Below, one piece after another: positions 23,388-36,400 of a stretch of DNA of 64,000 nt. Each line of letters starts with the position of its first letter. Position 1 is the first letter of the stretch. A model generated the notes under the pieces. The model searched no databases. It saw only the letters and a program-made list of their open reading frames with translations, and was not told the DNA's origin. The position numbers were made by a program, and so were the translations under genes. The stretch is from assembly GCF_008831285.2 (NCBI RefSeq), contig NC_045149.1, positions 8,954,417 to 9,018,416 of the forward strand, read 5' to 3'. The DNA comes from Nymphaea colorata. Lineage: Eukaryota > Streptophyta > Magnoliopsida > Nymphaeales > Nymphaeaceae.

Positions 23388-25865
23388 CCCCTGCAAATTG
23401 CAAAAACTACACGTTCAAGTATGCGGGAGACGAGGCCTAGCTGCCGCTGGGTCTGGCCTTGGCGCTGTCTGGATGAGGCAATTACTGTGAAACCGTCTTG
23501 TGATTACCCACCAAATCCTAACCCACGTTGGGTTCAACCCTTGAAAAATGGACTGGAATCCGATTCCCTGATTTTCCCAACAGATATCGTTAACTGTTAA
23601 ATTCGTCAAACAGCGTGAAATAGCTTTCTTCATTTAGAAACGAGAGAAGTTTTGCTTCTAAAAATCCCAAGGAAAAGCTCAAACTTATGTTAAGCAACAT
23701 AAAACATGATACTCGCTTATTTTGCATGGTTTCTCGTCAAAATAGCTGGTTATGCCAGGAAAATGAAGCTCTTCACTGCTTCTGTGCGACAAACAGCACA
23801 CCGGAAAATTATGTCGGGTCCTGCCACTATGGCATGCTCCTCTTTTTCATGGCCTAGTGTGATTTTTATTTACATGGTAATCTCTTTTTGCATGTCCACG
23901 AAGTAGAAGGGTGTGACAGAGTATGCACTATATACTAATATTTTATAAATTTTAATCTCTTATTGAAAACCTTTCAAACCTTATAAACGAGATATGTTAA
24001 GCAACATGCATCTAACTTGCCCCCGTAATAGCTGGTTTCATGGGGTGTAGCATAGCTGGTTTAACCTATGAATTAGTGAAAGTCCAGTCATAATTCTTAG
24101 TTTAATTCTTGTGAGTGCTATTTCTTTAACATGGTAATGGTACCGAAAAATGGAAATAATAAGAACCATTGAAGGGCAACATGTGTTTGGCCTGTCTAAG
24201 AACAAATTAGTCACTTAAAAAGGTGAACTACAACCACTCATTTGTTGGATTACATGTGTCCAATGTGGTCCATATTATTGAATGTATCGCACAAAAAGTT
24301 ACTTGATTTTAATTTAGCAATGCTGAAATTACCTTTGTGCAAATGGGGGCCTGCCTATGTTAGCTATGGAGAATTAAATGTCAATTTCAGTCGTAAAATC
24401 CTCAACATATCAATAGCAAATATTGGAAACAATCACTCAAGAATGGAATCTCTTACACGTACACGTAATTTACAAGCACATTAACTATGTCACTATTGCA
24501 TAAAGAATGTTGAGTTGTCCAATGGATTGTCTAGCATCGGTAACACATTGTTTCTGTCTGATGAATCTACCATGTTTCAAAAATCTACCCTAAACAGAAA
24601 ACGTTTTAATGTGTCTAATGAATTTAACCAATTTCTGAGTTACGTGCTTGAGACAATAACATTATGTTACTGTTCCAAACGGTCCCAGAGTCCCAGAGAA
24701 CGTCCAATGAATGTACCAACACAACAAACCATCAACCTATTTTTGCAGAATGTAACTCTACATGACTTATATTCATACTCCACACCATTCTTTCTCTTGT
24801 TCCTTCATTACTGTGTATTAAAGAAACCTACCCCCTTTTATCCACTATTCAATATTTTGAAATTTTTTTAATATAATCACGAATGTGTGCCATTTTAATT
24901 ATGGTATCGTGACGAGATCAAATAAGAATTCAATAATCTTTTTTGGCATTCAAGGCATGGTTAAGGGACAACATACTATACGCAACTAGAAGCGTCTAGT
25001 AATTTCCTCAATGCCCTTCAATGTTTGGGAGTACCAATATTGTCAACATGTATTGCAAATGGAAATGGGAATGCAACTTCATCCTTGAAACCATATTTCA
25101 GAACATTCTGGATAGGTAAACCATTGGCAACCCAATATTTTGATGTGCTAATTTGCAAGAAGGGTACATGCCGCATCAAGCTTCTTTTTCCTGTATGACT
25201 AAAGCCAGAAGGAGCTTCCAAGCAACTCGGTTCTGCAATGTCATAAATCTAAAAAAGTTACGATTTCCATATTGCATGGAAAGCATATTCTTATCATTGA
25301 AGGTACATCCAAGAAGTGCTTAAACACTCCTAACAGAGATACAGAATGTTGGTTTTCAAGACACTCATTTGGATAAATCGCTTCCTTTACGAACTACAAA
25401 AACTAGTCTTCCATTATGCATAGTTATTCTGTTCATACCTTGTATTCTTTGATGCCTAGAGATTTTCAGATAAAAAGTGAGAAAATGAAATTTAAAAAAT
25501 ACTGGAAAAGGGAGGTTACCAATTTGTCATTTCAAACTTATGACCAACCACATTCAAGTCTCTTGAAAACAATTGGTTTACTCCAAATAAGCAATGATCT
25601 GCTAATCAGGGCTTAAGCAGGAAAAAAGGACCATTAGATCAGCAAGGTATCAAAAATTTCTCGTCAACTATGGATCACCTTCAAACTAGGCATGATATAT
25701 CTTCACACAGTAGGCCTCAGTGCTGCACACTAATTCCTATAGACTGAACAACTATCTGCCTACCTCTTTCCACAAAATCCAAAACTGGTGGGACAAGCAA
25801 AAGCAGCAATCTGCTTCTGCTAGTTGCTTCATCTCATGGATGAACTCCCTGTAAAACAAGTGAAC
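23388..25865. other. Intergenic region between the exonuclease and CDKAL1-type genes
   Basis: The first few hundred bases upstream of 23387 should contain the exonuclease promoter and 5' UTR; no convincing TATA box was assigned. The rest is AT-rich. The bases just left of 25866 are the probable 3' UTR of the methylthiotransferase gene. One exon-like segment is listed separately. Confidence 0.5.
25018..25232 (-). other. Orphan terminal-exon-like segment
   Basis: On the minus strand, an acceptor (TTTTTAGATTTATGACATTGCAG in parts) precedes 71 open codons ending in TGA at 25018. The product includes PSGFSHTGKRSLMRHVPF, ISTSKYWVANGLPIQNVLKY and GFKDEVAFPFPFAIHVDNIG. Codon usage and the clean acceptor look like a real last exon, but no upstream exons were found and I do not recognise the protein. 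It may be a gene relic, a captured fragment, or an alternative last exon reached by readthrough from the neighbouring gene. None of these is shown by the sequence. Confidence 0.3.
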
Positions 25866-28800
25866 TTACTTGGAGCCCTTCTCAAAAGTAAGCTGAACAA
25901 GTACTGCGACAATAGCAAACAAGCTGAGAAGAGCACCACTCACAAGAACCCAATCAAGACTACTAAGCTTTCCTGGTAAACTAACCACGTCTTTCTGCTT
26001 GTTACATGCTAACGTGTAACCCAAATTTTGAATCAAGCTTGTTTGATCTTTCTGCTTTCTGAACAGAAGATTATTGATCGATCCCATGAAGGTTTTGCAG
26101 TTGCAGGAGTGAACATTTTCATTGCTGGTGTTGCTCTCAGTTGCCACAGACATGGGTGAAATGCCTTGAATGTTACCATTCTCAACGAGGCCACAGTTGC
26201 AGGACTCGCATGCAAATTTTTCTGGTGTTGCTAAGCGAACATCTTTCTCTGTGGAATTCTTGCAAGTTGAATCAACAAAAGGCAGACTGCATAATGACAT
26301 TTCTTCTCTTCCATAGGGTGTCCCTATGATGTCTCCAAAAACAGACCATCTTCCAACTGATGTAATTTTTACATCTACAGAAGTTCCTAACATTGAGTCT
26401 GGAGCAACTACAAGTACCTGCACATAGCCCTTGGTATGCCCTACCTAGGGTGCATAAGAAAGTATTATTTGAAATTGTTTAAGAACATTGTGTGAATAAT
26501 CAACACATACATGATCAGACAAAATTACCAAGTGTAATCCATCTGTTGCAGTTTCTGTAACCCATATCCGCTCTATTCGGCCTTCCATACCTCTATATGG
26601 CTCAAATGATTCAAAAAGAGTCGTGAGTTCACGACTCCGCTGTTTCACTACATGGCTAGGAACCTTTTTCATCCTTGCAGCAGGTGTTCCTATGCATATT
26701 GAAACAAGAGACTTCAAATCAAATATCAAAAAGACTGTGAAAGTGTAACACAATACAAAAATACATTTAACTTCTACATTTCTGGAAGTGCCACAGGTCC
26801 ACAAGGAAATGCCATGGTGCATCATTAAGATGAACCGTTTCCAGTGATACATCTGTGACAGAGCATCTGAGCATGTTTCTATAACTGAAATGCTAAGGAA
26901 GAAGGTTAGCACATCTTGAACCATGATGCCCTCACCGAATTGGCAAACCCAAGCACACTTCCAGTTGCATCATCATTTTATTCCATAAGAAGTCCAGCCA
27001 CAATAAATTAGTTAACAAACTTTCCTCCTGATACCAAAAGAAGTATTTAATATTTGATAAACCACTATGCCTAATTTGGACTTTAATCAATGATACTAGC
27101 ACATAAAACAGAGTCCTGAGTATCCATTAATTGCTAAAGTAGCAACTAAAAGAAAAGAACACAATATAGTTTCTTGTAAAGGCCATTCAGAGTTCCTACA
27201 AGTATTCTTGTGTTACTGGGTGTTACATACTGACATACACAAATGTCATGGCTATAACATGTTAGACCCAATATCAACCTAACCGCAGCTTCATACCTGC
27301 ATTCCATCTAAAAAGACAGCTTCGTAGTTCTTCATACAGTTGATCAAATTGGAGCACACCCCATAGAAAAATGAAGATATGAAAATGCACCAAACATATT
27401 TCTAATGACAAATGATTCAGGTGGTACTTCAATTGTGCATACAAGAATGTCAGATGAGACAAAAACACAATCCATCAAAAAGGCCTATTTTCTTCCACAA
27501 AAAAGAATAATGTAGGAAAAGAGATAAAAATAAATACACAAAGGAGATGTCACAAAACTGCATGTCTATGCTTATTTTATGTCTAATTGTTAAAGGCATA
27601 AAAAACCCGTACAACCATCCTTTTTTTTTTTGAGAAATAAAGTGGATTTTTCTTCTGGTTTTTTGGATACCATAATCATTATTTCGTTCTTAATTAAGAA
27701 AGTAACGATACTGGTTTTGGTGTTGTTCTCCAAACGCACCAATGGGGCCCTATTCTAGCATCCCTAGTCCTTTCTCCTCCATATGAAACCAAGTTACGAG
27801 AACTATGAGGCTACTCGATTAGCTCAGAGCTCATAAATCTTAGATTTTAGCCTGTCAAAAAGTCATGCCACATAAGATCCATGGATTTCAAGTCTCTTGG
27901 CTTTTATCACAAGTGTGTCCTTTTATATCATACATCACAGAAAATATTTTTGACCTTTGCACCCACGGCCTTAAAAATAACGGAACCAATAAGCAGGGAA
28001 AATAAATCCAAAAAGCATGAACTTGGTTAACAACAAAATGCAACAGAACCATGAAAAGCGTGTCCCATTTGTGACCATCAAAACAAAACTTACCAGGCCT
28101 CGGGTAAAACTGTGAGATGTGAACATGTGGAAACTTGTATTCCTGAATCAGATTCATTGTTTGCAAAAAATCTTCATCTGTTTCACCTGACAAGTGAAAA
28201 AGCAAAAAGACCATAGTCATGTTAAATGACATAAGTTTCATTAGAAAATGCATATGAAAGTCGTCCATGGACACCAATATCTTTCATAATGAGGCCTAGT
28301 TAAGGTCTCCTTCGAGAATTTGGCTCACTAACTGGATCATTTAACAAGTCGAGTAATTCACAGTATGGAAAATAAGAAAAAAAAATCCCTCCAGTATTCA
28401 TTCATGAGGTACATGAAAATTTTAAATTACAATCTTGTATGTGTAGCTGACCTGGAAAGCCACATATTATATCAGTTGCGATCTGCATGTCTGGTACAAG
28501 CTGCATTAGAGTATCTACCACCTTCTTGAAGTCATTCACAGTATATTCTCGATTCATTGCCTAAAATCATTTAGAATTTTTTTTATCACTAGCCATATTA
28601 CACAACCTATAAAATCTCTTGGAATGAAAAAAATGGACAAAGCACCCAGCAAACAGTAGAAACAACCTATCTGCAAGTTGACGCATGAGTATTTTATGTA
28701 TTTAACATTCGAAGAGAAAAAGGAACTCATTACCATATAAAAAACTTACATCCAAAACAGGATCACTTCCAGACTGAACTGGCACATGAAGAAATGAGTA

Positions 28801-31800
28801 GACACATGGATGACACAAAACTTTTGCTATCTCTTCCAAATCCTCAAGAATAAATGGAGGATTTGTCATACCAATGCGAAGCATTGTGCTTCTATCTGGA
28901 GGCAGCTCCGCAACAAGTGCATTTAGTAAAGTGGGTAAATTAACTCCAATATCTCGGCCTGAAAGAATGTCAAATATGAAAATGAGTTGTTATTCCAGGA
29001 AGATGCTATCAACTTTTAGATTTATCATATTCCTTTTCACTATTCATGCAATATTAGGATGGTTGTCATTAGCAATTTCTACAAACTCACCATAAGCTCC
29101 AGTGTCCTCACTGCTTAACCATATCTCTCTCACACCTTCTAATATAACACTTTTTACACGGTTGACCTGCATCATTTCTAAATGCTTGATAACAATCATA
29201 TAAAAGCAGCAGATTTCCTTATGAACGAGAGAAGGTCATACAAGATTTTCAACACTGTAGCTTCCCAGATGCCCACGTGCATGTTTTGTTTTGCAGTAAG
29301 TGCATGCGCCTAAACACCCGACATTAATAGGAAGGATCTCAATGAACTTATTCTTCCGCATCTGTTGTGGTTTCAATTTAAGACAATTTCATTAGAATGC
29401 ATGAGTTATATAAGATTGCAAATGAATCAACATTTATAGTTTTATACTTTTGGAAGATCCAGAGCTGGCAGACTGCTCCTCCTCAAAAGCCGCACCTCAT
29501 GGCCTTTCAAGGTCTCTTCAACTACCTCCACTACACGGTCTATTTGCTGCACACCAATAACACTGACACCTTCCAGCTCTTTTAGATTTTGACTTCCTTG
29601 TGGCACACATCCAGCCACTACCAAGGGTTTCCCCAAAGCCTTGCACTTTAATATAAGAGTATCCATGGCAGATTGGCTGGGTGATTTTACAGTGCATCTG
29701 CAACAAAGAAGATAAACAATGAGATTTGAAGTGTAAAGCATATTAAATTGGCTAGGATAGAGCATGGTTCTGATTGTGTGATGGTATGTTTCATATGAGA
29801 GAGAGAGTGCACTGGGAGGAGAAGGCATAAGATAAGAATGGATGAGTCAATTTGCATTCTGTTATTATTTAAACTGACTGGTTTTTCAATAAAAGCAAGG
29901 ATAAGTCCATCTTCAATAATAAGACAAATCAACTTGCTACCTAGAGGCCTCCACACATCAAGCAGCTCTTGCACATCATCTTCAAGAACACAACTTCCAA
30001 AGGATCTAGCTACTAGCTAAAATCTTAAGGCCCAGTCCATACAAAACAATAACCTAGATCAACAAATCACTGTGGCAGAATATCTTGTCATGATTTCAGT
30101 TTCATAATATGACACTCTATCCCATGAGATATGCAGCCAGTCTACCAGTCCTAGTCCTTTTGTACTGCTAGGACATGTTACAACATGTAACAGAACATGA
30201 TTTCCATAGTTCGCTTTCATAAGCACGTAACCAAATGAACCTCCATAGGATTTTCAAAGTGTGCATCCAAAAATAATGAACAAGAAACCAGAATAAAAAC
30301 AATCACAAGATTCACAACAATATAAAAATTGACAACTATTAGTTTATGACTCACGTATTGATAAGCCACAGATCTGCCTCCTCTGGGTTCTCAGTCAATG
30401 AATATCCAAAAGCAGAAAGCAGCCCAGCCATGTATTCACTGTCACTCTAGCAAAATATCACAAAGCATCAATTTATGAAGATGCAATTTCAAGTGAAAAA
30501 TCAAGTATGCAAAACAATGGTGTTGCAAAAAGCTAAAGGGATCCAAAACAAACTCTTGGTTCCAGGGAATGGCCAACAATGCCAAAAGGGATATGGACCA
30601 GGAACTTTTTTAAGTGCCCAGGAAAGAAAATAGCCATGAGTTTCTTTGTCCACCCAGTGAGATAACAGAATAACTGTGCATAGAGACCATTGAAGTTTCG
30701 AACTCAACTTGCAACTGATATTTGCAAAAAGCAACAGGAAATTGACCCAACAGAATAACGACAGGCTTGCAAACTAGTACATCATGGGGATATCATAGTT
30801 AGTACTTTGCTGACCTGTCACTGTTAATGTACAACATTCTTCAATTTTTAAAGCGTAGAAATGGGAAATGAACCAAATTAACCACACAAAGCATATAGCT
30901 AACTAAATCATTAGAATTACCTCCTAAACTGGTGATTAGTGAGTGGAAACTGCTTAGCACAAAAGTTGGAAAGGTAACACGATGAAAGTGTACGACGGTA
31001 AAATCAGAAAAAGGTTTGGAAGACCACATAATGGCAAGTCCGCCAGGGCACTGTGAAACAAAGTCTGGAAAGTGGAAACTGACACAAAAAGACACATGGG
31101 AAAACTCTTCGTCCCTGCCCAGGGGGTCAGGTGCTGTAGGCAGAATCAAACCCGATAGGGTTCCAAACCTAATTCGCTTTGTCTGTACCATAGCCAAAAG
31201 GGAAGGAAACAAAAAGATGGTTCAGATACTAAGAGTCAGAAGAAACCTCAGGAGCCACATCAAGCAAAGTAGTTTCTCTTGCTGGTCTATCAGCTACCGC
31301 CAATAACAAAGCAGCTATCCATCAATTCACAAAATTTAGAAACAAGGAAGTCGCTTGGCATGTAATGGTGCAGTCAGGTTCAGTGTGTTATGGTCCGGAA
31401 TGGAAGATGCATACAAAGGAATCCACATTAAACATACGATAAGATGGACAACGCTCTAAAGTTTCTCATTACTCCAATCTCCTATTGTGTCGCTAAAATA
31501 GTAAACAAAAACTACGGACACTCGAGAAAAGGGCACAGAAAAGGTTAGAAAGCAAAAGAACAGCAGAAAGCAAAGATCGAACGACACTGGTGGATGCTGT
31601 TCAATTTCCAATAACATCAATATTGGGGACGAGAAAAAAAAAACATGGGCATCCTAAGTATAAACTAGAATTATGAAAAATTAAAATATTAAGAAAAAGG
31701 ATGCTTCTCACCTGATTATGCGAGCACCCAAAGGTCTTCATGTATATGCTCTGAAAACACGAGAGAGAGTGTTTAACGTTAACGAGCTGCCAACTAATGG

Positions 31801-32067
31801 GATTGAAATAATTGACGACAAATAAGTGGGTCGTCACTTTTCTCTGTCATAATTATAACGATGGAGGAAGGTGGTGGTACAAAAGATGAAATGCTGAAAT
31901 TGAACCTGTGTTCCAGGGATATGAGTAGCCCTGGTAGATGGAATGGAGGGAGGTTTGCTAATTTTGAGAGGCCTGGCCTTCCTGGGCTTCAGGCCGACTG
32001 TGGTGATGGGCAAGCGCATCAGACCCGGAGGAGGGCCGCCGGCGACGACATCCTCAATATCCTCCAT
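25866..32067 (-). CDS. Threonylcarbamoyladenosine tRNA methylthiotransferase (CDKAL1-type), eleven exons
   Basis: Exons in transcript order are 31906-32067, 31712-31750, 30355-30446, 29448-29697, 29242-29361, 29091-29166, 28750-28958, 28452-28560, 28094-28186, 26529-26689 and 25866-26444. All are GT-AG, the phases close, and the product is 629 residues. The enzyme converts t6A37 to ms2t6A37 in tRNAs reading ANN codons, using two iron-sulphur clusters and S-adenosylmethionine. N-terminal MTTase-domain cysteines are Cys63 (KTFGCSHN), Cys99 (INTCTVKS) and Cys128 (VAGCVPQG). The radical-SAM motif [12 protein letters not shown] gives Cys197, Cys201 and Cys204. [26 protein letters not shown] and [14 protein letters not shown] follow, as in the family, then a TRAM domain (about 410-460). 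The last 30 residues form a hydrophobic helix ([20 protein letters not shown]), typical of eukaryotic CDKAL1 anchored in the ER membrane. A cysteine-rich linker (CESCNCG, SCNCK) lies before the anchor. The start is the first ATG of exon 1. Confidence 0.93.
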
Positions 32068-33444
32068 GACCTGGCCTCTCTTTTCTCGCTTAGGGTAATT
32101 CGTTATGATTCTTTTGCTAGTGGGGGTCAAGAACTCAAGATCAAGCCACACGCCGCAGCATCTCCCTCCGGCTGCTGCTGTTGTGACAGAGGAAGAGCGC
32201 GGGAGGTCCAGCGGTTGCCGCCTCACAGTCTCTCCTCCAGCACCAGGGCACGCTCGAAGCACGGGGCTCCCTGTTTGCTGGGTCGGTAGCCGAACCCGGA
32301 TTGTCTCCTTGCAGAGGGCAACGAAAAACCGGTCCAGGCCCCAGCGCTGATTTGCTTAGCCAATGTTTTGGTTAGCTATTTGACGGCCACGTTTCATGAA
32401 AAATGTTGAGCGTCGGTTTCTTAAGTTGGTTTTGGATTGCCATTTAACTTCGGTGAACACTAGCTTTCTTAACTATGTAGTTGTATTTTAATGTTTATTT
32501 TGAGAAACTGTCTTCGGCGTAGAACCTTTTAATATATTTTATGTTTTCATGGATCTAGTTTGCTTTTAGAATTTAATAAACTTCCAATATATCATTCAAT
32601 TTGAATGTCATATTTATTACCTTTTGCAGATAACTACTACAACGTTTGAAATGTTGATCTTTACAACGTTTGAAATGTTGATCTTTAAGATGAAGCACCA
32701 CCCTTTAGGCAAATTTTAACTGTATAACTTGTATATTTGGGTGACATAAATAACTTGGGGAAGGATTATTCTCCTTGTTTTTTAAAATAATATTGTCAAA
32801 AAAAATATTTTTCTCAAGTTCAATTTTGACCATCACTCAAATACATCTTAAAAGTTGACTTGGAACCGATTTTCACAACGAGGCCCATGTCTTTTAGTGA
32901 TAAGGATGCAAGTTGGTTTGCTTTAAATTTATATACTTGATTTACATTGAACTCAAAATATACTCGGGGTTGGATCATATCAAACTTCAATTGTCAACCC
33001 GAATCGTTATCCAATGAAATGGGCATAGTAACCGGGTCGCAGTCACATTTCCAGTTGATATCCTGTGACTCCAAACCAGGACCCGAGCCCGGTGGAGTTA
33101 TTATTGCCATTTTTCCGGACCATGATTTTGTTGGATACCGAGATCCGATCCATTTAGTCCTGATAAACGGGTCGGACAGTTGGATCTTCCTTTTTAGATC
33201 CATGATCCAAACTCGAAGTTTAGCTATCCAAAATTCGCGAGAGGGGTCTTGCCTTTGTTCCCTCCTTCGCCCCCGAACTTCAGAGAGGGGATCGAGCAAT
33301 TAGGGCTCGGAGATCTGTCGTATGCTTGCCTGATAGAAGAGCGGTTTCAAAAGAACATATTCGGGGTTTTATTGATCGTCTCTTAGGGTTTGTAAATCGA
33401 TCCCCACTTTCATCCTAAGCGTTGGGCTTCGATTCGCCACGAGA
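32068..33444. promoter_or_regulatory. Divergent intergenic region between the CDKAL1-type gene and SLU7
   Basis: The two start codons point away from each other, 1,377 bp apart, so promoters and 5' UTRs of both genes must lie here. The left third is GC-rich and the centre AT-rich. A 26-bp direct duplication (ACAACGTTTGAAATGTTGAT with TTT) sits at 32640-32690. The part near 32950-33200 has several GGGTC/GACCC and GATCC words resembling a decayed transposon terminus. No TATA box could be assigned confidently. Confidence 0.6.
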
Positions 33445-36400
33445 ATGGCGACTTCATCAGGTAAGGTTTTGCTTTAAGCGTGTAGTTGCTGGCAATTATT
33501 TGTTATCGTGAAGAGGTGGGGAAAAATTATGATCAATTAGGGCTTATTGGTTTTGGTCTGCAAGCCCTCTCTCTCTCTCTCTCTTTCTGATGTCTCGATG
33601 GTGGAGGCCCACGGGAGGATTCGGAAGCACTTACGCAGTTTTGTAAGTGGCTTCACGGATGAAACCAGCTACCTAGCATTAGCAAGGTTGAATGATTGTG
33701 CCACGGTTCTATCGGTGCTTGTCTTTTGCCTGCAGCGATTCAATGCTTGTATTAACTTCTAGATGCCTGGGTTCGTCTGAATACCCCCTTTGGAAGGCAT
33801 AGGATTTGGAAATTTTGGTTGATATTTTCCTTTTATATCTGTATCCGATATTCTTTGATGTATTTGAACTAGTCTCGGTTGTAAATTTTTATCTCTTTGA
33901 TAATGTCTCTGTTTTGAGCACTTTGGATTACAAGTAATATTGTATCTCTGTTTTGAAAAGGTTAACTTGCATGATATTTTGTGGGGCCTCTTCTGATCTC
34001 ATCTGGATTTTAATTTAATCTTCACTCCCATGAAACATATAAATAGGAAGATAATTGAACCTATTCGGTTCTGTTTTTATTGTACATATGGCCTATAATG
34101 CTGACCTTCTTGGGTTTTAATTAACACAAGACTATATGTTTAAACAATTAAAATTTCTACTATATCTGCAGTGGCCTTTAAGTCCCGTGAGGACCATCGG
34201 AAACAGCTTGAACTGGAAGAAGCTCGAAAGGCCGGTTTGGCTCCAGCAGAACTTGATGAAGATGGGAAAGAGATCAACCCTCATATTCCTCAGTATATGT
34301 CCTCTGCACCTTGGTATCTTAATGCTGAGAGACCAGTAAGTTGTCTATCGTTGTTTATGTATATTCACGCACTGATATGTGATATGTTTGACAAATACCT
34401 TCTTGTGCTATTTCTGATAATGTTGTATCCTTGTAACCAGAGTTTGAAACATCAAAGGAAGTGGAAATCTGATCCGAACTACACTAAGGATTGGTATGAC
34501 AGAGGTGCAAAAATATTCCAGGCTGATAAGTACAGGAAAGGTGCATGTGAAAAGTAAGTTCTTGTTTCATTGACTATATGTTCGTCTGAGCTTTAAATTG
34601 CTGCTCTTTCCGTCTCCCGATAACCTTTTTCAATAACAAATTTATTTCTTTGTGTCTACCTTGTGCATTCAGCTGTGGTGCAATGACTCATACCACTAAA
34701 TCGTGCATGGAAAGGCCTCGGAAGGTAGGTGCAAAATGGACAAATAAGCACATAGCGCCAGATGAGAAAATAGAGGCTTTTGAACTTGATTATGATGGGA
34801 AACGTGATCGTTGGAATGGTTATGATGCTTCTACATATGCTCGTGTTATTGAGCGGTATGAAGCTAGAGATGAAGCTCGTCGGAAATATCTTAAAGAGCA
34901 ACAGATTAAAAAGTTGGAAGAAAAGAACAATAAAGAGAAGGAAGATAACAGTGACAGTAGTGATGATGATGATGATGATGATGAAGATGATGATGAAGAC
35001 GAGTTGAAGGTTGATGAAGCCAAGGTTGATGAGAGTAAGCAGATGGACTTTGCAAAGGTTGAGAAACGTGTGCGCACAACCGGTGGTGGCAGCACAGGAA
35101 CTGTTAGGTATATGGTGCATTTTTTGTGTAATATGTTTTTCTGCATGCCAGTTTTTTTATTACAAGTTCCCCCCCTTATATTTCTTTGGCTTCTATCATG
35201 TTATCCTAAAAGCGAAGAAGTTGTTCTCTGTCATGTGTTTCTAAGTGGTCTGATACTCTAAGTAGTTCTCAAATGGTTAATTGTTTTCAGGAATTTGCGT
35301 ATCCGTGAAGATACTGCCAAATATCTTTTGAACCTTGATGTCAATTCTTCCTACTATGATCCAAAAACTCGATCCATGAGAGAGGATCCTCTTCCAGATG
35401 CTGATCCAAATGAGAAGTTCTATGGAGTAAGCTTTCTTACACTGTGTATATACGTGGCAACCTTTGTCACCTCAAAGTAGTTCAACATCTTTCCTCACAT
35501 GCCTAACATGCTGATGTTGTGGCAATAATTCAGGGGGATAACCAATATCGTGCAAGTGGGCAGGCATTGGAGTTTAAGCAACTCAATATCCATGCATGGG
35601 AAGCTTTTGAGAAAGGGCAAGATATTCATATGCAGGCAGCCCCATCTCAAGCTGAACTACTCTATAAAGAATTTAAGGTGAAAAAGGAGAAGCTGAAGTC
35701 TCACATGAAGGATGCCATCATGGAAAAGTATGGAAATGCAGCCTCCGAAGAAGAACTTCCAAGGGAACTTCTACTAGGACAGAGTGAGAGGGAGGTTGAG
35801 TATGATCGTGCTGGCCGAATCATTAAGGGCCAGGTGAGTCTTAACAGTTCCATAAATGCTTTTTCTAATTGAATTAGGCATGGTTGAATATGATTGTTGA
35901 TCGGTGCAACAAATATGCCTTAGAGCATGAGGACATGCATTATTAGTTAATGATGGTGGAAGTTGAAATTGCACACCTTTCTGTCTGTATTTTCTGCAGT
36001 CTCAAAAAGGCTAATATGCTGTGTGTTATGTCAATCATCTGTAGTAACAATTTTTGTGGATGCACGTTGAGTTACTGGTCAGTTTAGATGACAAACAGAC
36101 AAAGTACTTGATCATTTTTCATCGTTAGAAAAAAGTTCCAGAAGTTTGTATTTGACATTTTATTAATTTAATTTTTTGAGGAGAATTTTCATTTCCCACT
36201 TAGAATATCTAGTGGTTCTTTCAAGCAATATTAGGGACATCATATTTTCTGCTGAGTATACTGTTCAACTTTAGTTCTTTGTTTAGTTAGTTTGGATAGT
36301 TTCCTCATTTTGGAATCTTTGACCATGAGGTTGTGGGAAAATATGAAGAAAAACGTGGCTGATTATCTGCGCATGTTACTCCGTTTTCTATTTTGAACAA

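Noticed and set aside
31016-31306. 96-codon plus-strand frame in a CDKAL1-type intron
   Set aside because: Antisense to an intron, no family resemblance, no splice or start context.
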